Source: Verrucomicrobiota bacterium (GTDB lineage: Bacteria > Verrucomicrobiota > Verrucomicrobiia > Opitutales > Intestinicryptomonadaceae). Taken from it: a stretch of DNA of 18,545 nucleotides. The position numbers were made by a program, and so were the translations under genes. The notes under the pieces are model-generated. The model did no database searches, was not told the origin of the DNA, and saw nothing but the letters and a program-made list of their open reading frames with translations. This document shows, one piece after another, positions 15,210-18,545 of this stretch; the stretch's first letter is position 1, and the number at the start of each line of letters is the position of its first letter. Where the stretch lies: the NCBI GenBank assembly GCA_003343565.1, contig QALA01000028.1, positions 1 to 18,545 on the forward strand. Reading direction: 5' to 3'.

Positions 15210-15644
15210 TTTTCCGCCGCCCTTGCCGCAGTTTCAACAGTTCCCGCCCTTGCCACACCTTCGGCGGTTTCGGCACTTCCGGCGGTTTCGCCTATCCCGC
15301 TTCCGCCGCCATGCTTGTCCATACGAAATAGAGAAAGTCCCCACTGGAATCGGCGCGGGATATTCGACAATCCGCTCAATGCCGCTTGCGGCCCGCATAA
15401 GGAATTTTTCAAACTTTCCAATTCGCCGCAAGAGTTGCGGGACAAAAAATATTCACGCGCTTTTGCCGCAATGCGCAAACGCGCGGCGGAAAAAAATTGC
15501 GAAAAAAATACCCCGATATCCGAATAAAAACGCCCGTTTTTGCGTTTTCGGCGTAAAAATTGCACATTCGCCTTTGCAATCTCAATCGTATAACCCGCCG
15601 CCTCAATCGTAATAATAAATAAGATTAGAGATTTTTCGATATTT

Positions 15645-15673
15645 TTGAAAATTTTTCTTTAATAAAATATAAA
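15645..15673 (+). promoter_or_regulatory. Sigma-70-type promoter for the ECF sigma gene
   Basis: TTGAAA at 15645-15650 and TATAAA at 15668-15673 with exactly 17 nt between, in a very AT-rich stretch. Each hexamer matches the housekeeping consensus at 5 of 6 positions. The predicted transcript start near 15680 would give a leader of about 105 nt. It looks like a housekeeping promoter rather than an ECF-autoregulated one. Confidence 0.65.
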
Positions 15674-15721
15674 AAAGTTTATTTTTATAAGAAACAAAAA
15701 AATTTTATGAAAATAAAATAC

Positions 15722-15738
15722 TTATGGAACTTCCATAA
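15722..15738. promoter_or_regulatory. Perfect palindrome in the leader of the ECF sigma gene
   Basis: TTATGGAA-C-TTCCATAA has 8-bp arms around a single base. It sits about 50 nt downstream of the predicted -10 and 46 nt before the ATG at 15785. A dimeric repressor bound here would block transcription, or the element may form a small leader hairpin. The binding factor is unknown. Confidence 0.45.
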
Positions 15739-15784
15739 AAATAAAAAGTCTATCAATAAACACAACAAAACAAAAGGTTCCCCA

Positions 15785-16396
15785 ATGGCTTCCCGCACAA
15801 TACTCCCCGCGTCAACTCAAGACGACACAAAAGATTTTCTCAAACGCTTAAAAGGAGGAGACGACCATGCCTTCGGCCAAATGGTGAAGGAAAATTGGGA
15901 TAAAATATACAACCGCGCAAACAGCCTTCTATCGAATCCGCAGGACGCCGAGGAAGTAGCGCAAGACACATTCATACGTGCGCGCAACAGCATACTGAAT
16001 TTTAGGGGCGAATGTTCCATATCCACATGGCTGTACCACATAGCCACAAATCTGGCGCGAAACAAACACTGGTACTGGTGGCGCAGAAAACGCGGCTGCT
16101 CGGTATCGTTCGACGCTCCGGTCGCCGAGGATTCAACCATTACGCTCTCGGAGGTGATCCACAACGACGATCCTACCCCGCTCGACCAAATCGACAGCGA
16201 AGAATTTATGAGCCTGCTTCCCAAAGCAATCGACTCGCTTCCGAAAAAATATTCCGAAGTTATAAAATTGCGCAACGAGATGGACCTCAGCTACGAAAAG
16301 ATCGCCGTAAAAATGAGCATAAGCGTGGGCACCGTGAAAAGCCGACTGTCGCGCGCGAGGGAATATTTGAGAATTGAGCTTGAAAAACTGGTCTAA
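15785..16396 (+). CDS. ECF-type RNA polymerase sigma factor
   Basis: A 203-residue sigma-70-family protein of the extracytoplasmic-function type. Region 2 spans about 25-102, with DAEEVAQDTFIRA at 54-66 and STWLYHIATNLARN at 80-93. Region 4 spans about 143-200, with SLPKKYSEVIKLRN and the helix-turn-helix LSYEKIAVKMSISVGTVKSR. Region 3 is absent, as usual for ECFs, with an acidic linker between. The start was placed at the ATG with AAAGG upstream; an in-frame ATG at 15707 would add 26 Lys/Asn-rich residues translated from the leader and is unlikely. A small membrane protein, probably its anti-sigma factor, follows after 47 nt. Targets are unknown. The gene is divergent from the GTPase cassette. 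Confidence 0.92.
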   Translation: MASRTILPASTQDDTKDFLKRLKGGDDHAFGQMVKENWDKIYNRANSLLSNPQDAEEVAQDTFIRARNSILNFRGECSISTWLYHIATNLARNKHWYWWRRKRGCSVSFDAPVAEDSTITLSEVIHNDDPTPLDQIDSEEFMSLLPKAIDSLPKKYSEVIKLRNEMDLSYEKIAVKMSISVGTVKSRLSRAREYLRIELEKLV

Positions 16397-16443
16397 TTCA
16401 GGCATGCTGCGGTCTGTAAAAAGATCGCATTTTCGTTGTTGGA

Positions 16444-16932
16444 ATGTTCATTTCAAGAGACAGATTTTCCGAATTGGTTTCGCTGTACTTGGACGACGAG
16501 GCGTCCGTGGAGGAGCTTAAGCTGCTCTCCGAATGCGTAAACCGCAATGCGGAAATGCGCGCGATATTCGTTCGCGCATGCAGGGTTCACGCCGCCATTT
16601 GCAAACTCTACAATAAGCCCGTGAAACTCAGAAAGATTTACGGCCTCGATTTTGCGCTGAGGGCGAAACCAAAAAACAGCGTCGCAAAGATTGCGTACGA
16701 ATGGGGAGCTGTTGCCGCAACGGGGCTGACATTGATAGGGCTGTCGGCATTCGTGCTTACCAACGCATTCGGCACGCGCGCCGAAACGCTTCCGGTGAAA
16801 ATCCAGACAAACCCGAACTACTCATATCTGATCGTGGAGTTTGGCGGAACAAAATGCGCCAAGAGAAATCCGAGAGTGCTTTCCGCACTCAAAATCAGCC
16901 GGCGCAACAACTCGTTTGAAGCCGCCCAATAA
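16444..16932 (+). CDS. Probable membrane-bound anti-sigma factor
   Basis: A 162-residue protein directly behind the ECF sigma gene. The cytosolic N-terminus (FSELVSLYLDDEASVEELKLLSECV) has the short acidic helical layout typical of anti-sigma factors from this type of bacterium, and HAAICKLYN follows near residue 50. The HxxxCxxC zinc motif of the ZAS class is absent. One membrane segment lies at about 84-107 (WGAVAATGLTLIGLSAFVLT), leaving an external domain of about 55 residues ending in a basic tail. The role is inferred from position and layout: it would hold the sigma factor at the membrane until an external cue. A weak Shine-Dalgarno sequence precedes the ATG. I see no strong terminator after it. 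Confidence 0.65.
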   Translation: MFISRDRFSELVSLYLDDEASVEELKLLSECVNRNAEMRAIFVRACRVHAAICKLYNKPVKLRKIYGLDFALRAKPKNSVAKIAYEWGAVAATGLTLIGLSAFVLTNAFGTRAETLPVKIQTNPNYSYLIVEFGGTKCAKRNPRVLSALKISRRNNSFEAAQ

Positions 16933-17196
16933 CCCTCGGCGCTTTTCGCAAAAACTCGAATCTCCGCGCGGAGAACGGGCCGGACAAAGCGGAATTTTCG
17001 GGCCGAAGCCGGCAGGCGCGTTAAAAAAACGTCCCCTGTCGGGGCATTTTCCCTCCCGACGGACTCCGGAAAAATCCGGCGAAATTGCCCGTTCAGATGC
17101 GGCGGAAACGCCAAAAAGTTTTAGAAAACGCAAAAAAAAGCTTGCCCTAATCCCCTATGTCTATTTATCCATTCCTTTTTATAAATTTTAAAGACA

Positions 17197-17514
17197 ATGA
17201 AAAAGGCTACCATCAAAATACAAGGCAAACAACTCACCGTATCCGAAGGAGACATAGTTTTTGTAAATCGCATCGCGGGTTCCAAGGCCGGCGATTCGGT
17301 TGAGATCGGCGAAGTCCTTATGGTCGGCGAAGGCGCCTCCGCAAAGTTCGGCGCGCCCACCGTGGAGGGGGCTTGTGTTTCGGCCAAGATATTGGAAAAT
17401 AAGCGGGGCAATAAGGTTGTAATCATAAAGAAAAAGCGCAGAAAGGGCTACCAGCGCAAGCAGGGGCACCGCCAGGAACTTTCCGTCATAAAAATCGAAT
17501 CCATCAAGTCGTAA
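17197..17514 (+). CDS. rplU: 50S ribosomal protein L21
   Basis: The 105-residue product is recognisable as bL21: MKKATIKIQGKQLTVSEGD at the N-terminus, VEIGEVLMVGEGASAKFGAP in the middle, and the basic signature KKKRRKGYQRKQGHRQ near residues 78-93. L21 is a 23S rRNA-binding protein of the large subunit. The gene pairs with rpmA 18 nt downstream, the standard bacterial order. The upstream leader is A/T-rich with AAAG before the ATG. A TATAAA lies only 11 nt from the start codon, too close for an ordinary leader, so I do not call a promoter. Confidence 0.96.
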   Translation: MKKATIKIQGKQLTVSEGDIVFVNRIAGSKAGDSVEIGEVLMVGEGASAKFGAPTVEGACVSAKILENKRGNKVVIIKKKRRKGYQRKQGHRQELSVIKIESIKS

Positions 17515-17532
17515 TCAAGAAAGGTTTTTGCA

Positions 17533-17781
17533 ATGGCACATAAAAAAGGTCAAGGTGCGGCCAAGAACGGCCGGGACTCCAACGCCCAGCGAAGGGGCGT
17601 AAAGAAATACGGCGGAGAATTCGTTCAGGCTGGCTCCATAATAGTGCGCCAGTGCGGCACAAGATTCCACTGCGGCGAGAATGTCGGAATGGGCAGAGAC
17701 TATACCCTCTTCGCCCTTGTGGACGGAACGGTAGCCTGGGACGGCGCGCACAGGCGCGTGTCCGTAGTTGCGGCTTCTTAG
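17533..17781 (+). CDS. rpmA: 50S ribosomal protein L27
   Basis: The 82-residue product begins MAHKKGQGAAKNGRDSNAQR, the conserved bL27 N-terminus that reaches the peptidyl-transferase centre, followed by GVKKYGGEFVQAGSIIVRQ and VGMGRDYTLFALVDGTV. There is no cleaved N-terminal extension of the Firmicutes type. An AGAAAGG Shine-Dalgarno sequence precedes the ATG. It is translated with rplU, and an intrinsic terminator follows about 30 nt after the stop. obgE, which often follows these genes, is not here; repeats follow instead. Confidence 0.97.
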   Translation: MAHKKGQGAAKNGRDSNAQRRGVKKYGGEFVQAGSIIVRQCGTRFHCGENVGMGRDYTLFALVDGTVAWDGAHRRVSVVAAS

Positions 17782-17810
17782 CCTCAAGAAAATCTCCAAA
17801 AAAAATGAAG

Positions 17811-17837
17811 GCGCCGATTCAATCGGCGCTTTTTTTT
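17811..17837 (+). terminator. Rho-independent terminator of rplU-rpmA
   Basis: GCGCCGA pairs with TCGGCGC around a TTCAA loop (the outer sequence is a 9-bp perfect palindrome) and is followed by T8. It is the strongest intrinsic terminator in the window. Confidence 0.92.
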
Positions 17838-18000
17838 GCGCCGGAAAATCAACCGCCCGCAAGGCATACCGAATCGCAAGGTTTGGGAGGATAAAACCGA
17901 ACACCTGTGGGGGACGCTCATTCTTTCAGAGATTTTTGTAAAAGGAAAGTTAACCGCCAGCAAATTCCCCGTTTCGACGGCTGTCGGCAGTTTTCGGCAG

Positions 18001-18202
18001 TCAAACTCTCATGCTTGAATCAAAGGGCGCATACCAATTTCTATTTCGCGCGGCAATTCCCATTTCGATCAAATCCGCCCCGCCTTCCGCACCGGACAAA
18101 AACGCGCAGACTAAAACGGCATGCGCGTCGACACAGGCTTCCCTTGCCGTTCTTAGAAAATTCCCGCGCGCGCACACTGTTTCAGCGGTTTTCGGCAGGT
18201 CC
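18001..18202. repeat. ~203-bp tandem repeat, copy 1
   Basis: The unit begins TCAAACTCTCATGCTTGAAT and ends near TTTTCGGCAGGTCC. It contains GGCATGCGCGTCGACAC and a TTCTTAGAAAATTCCCGCG segment. A partial unit end (GTCGGCAGTTTTCGGCAG) precedes it at about 17983-18000, so the array may begin there. There are no spacers, terminal inverted repeats or recognisable coding content. Confidence 0.85.
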
Positions 18203-18406
18203 TCAAACTCTCATGCTTGAATTAAAGGGGCGCATACCAATTTCCATTTCGCGCGGCAATTCCCATTTCGATTAATCCGCCCTGTACCTCCGCGCCGGGC
18301 GAAAACGCGCAGACTAAAAACGGCATGCGCGTCGACACAGGCTTCCCTTGCCGTTCTTAGAAAATTCCCGCGCGCGCACACTGTTTCAGCGGTTTTCAGC
18401 AGGTTC
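18203..18406. repeat. ~203-bp tandem repeat, copy 2
   Basis: Direct repeat of the preceding unit with small substitutions and single-base indels (204 bp against 202), so no reading frame is conserved through the array. Confidence 0.85.
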
Positions 18407-18545
18407 TCAAACTCTCATGCTTGAATCAAAGGGCACACACCAATTTCTATTTCGCGCGGCAATTCCCATTTCGATTAAATCCGCCCTGTACCTCCGCGCC
18501 GGGCGAAAACGCGCAGACTAAAAACGGCATGCGCGTCGACACAGA
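18407..18545. repeat. ~203-bp tandem repeat, copy 3 (cut by window end)
   Basis: Third copy, visible through the GCATGCGCGTCGACACAG portion of the unit and truncated by the edge of the window. The array probably continues. Confidence 0.85.

Larger units (their letters stand above)
14894..15644. other. Long intergenic region upstream of the GTPase cassette
   Basis: About 0.75 kb without a convincing gene. An open frame on the minus strand across 15074-15565 gives a 163-residue product whose second half merely translates degenerate DNA repeats. It has no recognisable domain, so I do not call it. The region holds 22-bp repeats at 15100-15209, a GGCGGTTTCG duplication around 15263-15290, and a hairpin with a T-run on the minus strand at 15015-15033. 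The cassette promoter must lie here, but no good -35/-10 pair is evident. Confidence 0.55.

Noticed and set aside
15074..15565. 163-codon open frame on the minus strand upstream of the GTPase gene
   Set aside because: Its C-terminal half is a translation of degenerate 22-bp and GGCGGTTTCG repeats, with no domain and no convincing ribosome binding site.
17033..17049. CCCC-TGTC-GGGG hairpin after the anti-sigma gene
   Set aside because: Only 4 bp and followed by CATTTT, too weak to call a terminator.
17838..18275. Small open frames after the rpmA terminator
   Set aside because: They run through the tandem repeats, whose 202/204-bp periods do not preserve frame, and lack recognisable protein features.
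18001..18545. Possible CRISPR array
   Set aside because: Units are about 203 bp, directly abutting, with no short repeat/unique spacer alternation and no cas genes.

Overview
The window is chromosomal, moderately GC-rich and bacterial. It probably comes from a Verrucomicrobiota/PVC-type organism. This is an inference from the adjacent xseB-dxs pair, several starts without a clear Shine-Dalgarno sequence, the ECF sigma/anti-sigma pair, and a large membrane-associated GTPase gene set of a kind I associate with Verrucomicrobia and Planctomycetes. No 16S rRNA or other decisive marker is present.

Layout. (1) Positions 1-252 (-) hold the N-terminus of a pyrimidine-nucleoside/thymidine phosphorylase, cut by the window edge. 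(2) Positions 592-2773 (+) hold xseB and dxs. (3) Positions 2811-3439 hold a non-coding tandem duplication of about 300 bp. (4) Positions 3712-4278 (+) encode an exported thioredoxin-fold protein, preceded by three small palindromes and followed by a good intrinsic terminator. (5) Positions 4405-4884 are non-coding but contain a decayed 45-codon fragment homologous to the downstream yihY gene. (6) Positions 8614 down to 4885 (-) form a tight housekeeping operon: nadK, a small membrane protein, a yihY/BrkB-type membrane protein and pdxH. (7) Positions 14893 down to 8798 (-) form a four-gene cassette with overlapping or 1-nt-spaced junctions: an FHA-like/zinc-knuckle/GTPase protein, a GAP1-N2-like protein with a C-terminal membrane anchor, a 927-residue mostly helical protein with one central membrane segment, and a small GYF-like two-pass membrane protein. 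(8) An intergenic region of about 0.9 kb separates it from a divergent ECF sigma factor and a probable membrane anti-sigma protein (15785-16932, +). (9) rplU-rpmA (17197-17781, +) end in a strong terminator. (10) The window closes in at least three tandem copies of a roughly 203-bp non-coding repeat.

The most interesting element is the four-gene GTPase cassette. Its junctions imply translational coupling, three of the four products carry membrane segments, and the remaining one carries a P-loop GTPase module. Together they look like a membrane-anchored, GTP-switched complex related to predicted GTPase-centred conflict or signalling systems. The 927-residue partner and the GYF-like partner are unfamiliar to me. 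The other notable signals are the two unrelated tandem-repeat arrays, the yihY relic, a large low-complexity insertion inside yihY, and a strong sigma-70-type promoter plus perfect palindrome in front of the ECF sigma gene. Function and organism are inferred from sequence reading alone; no searches were run.
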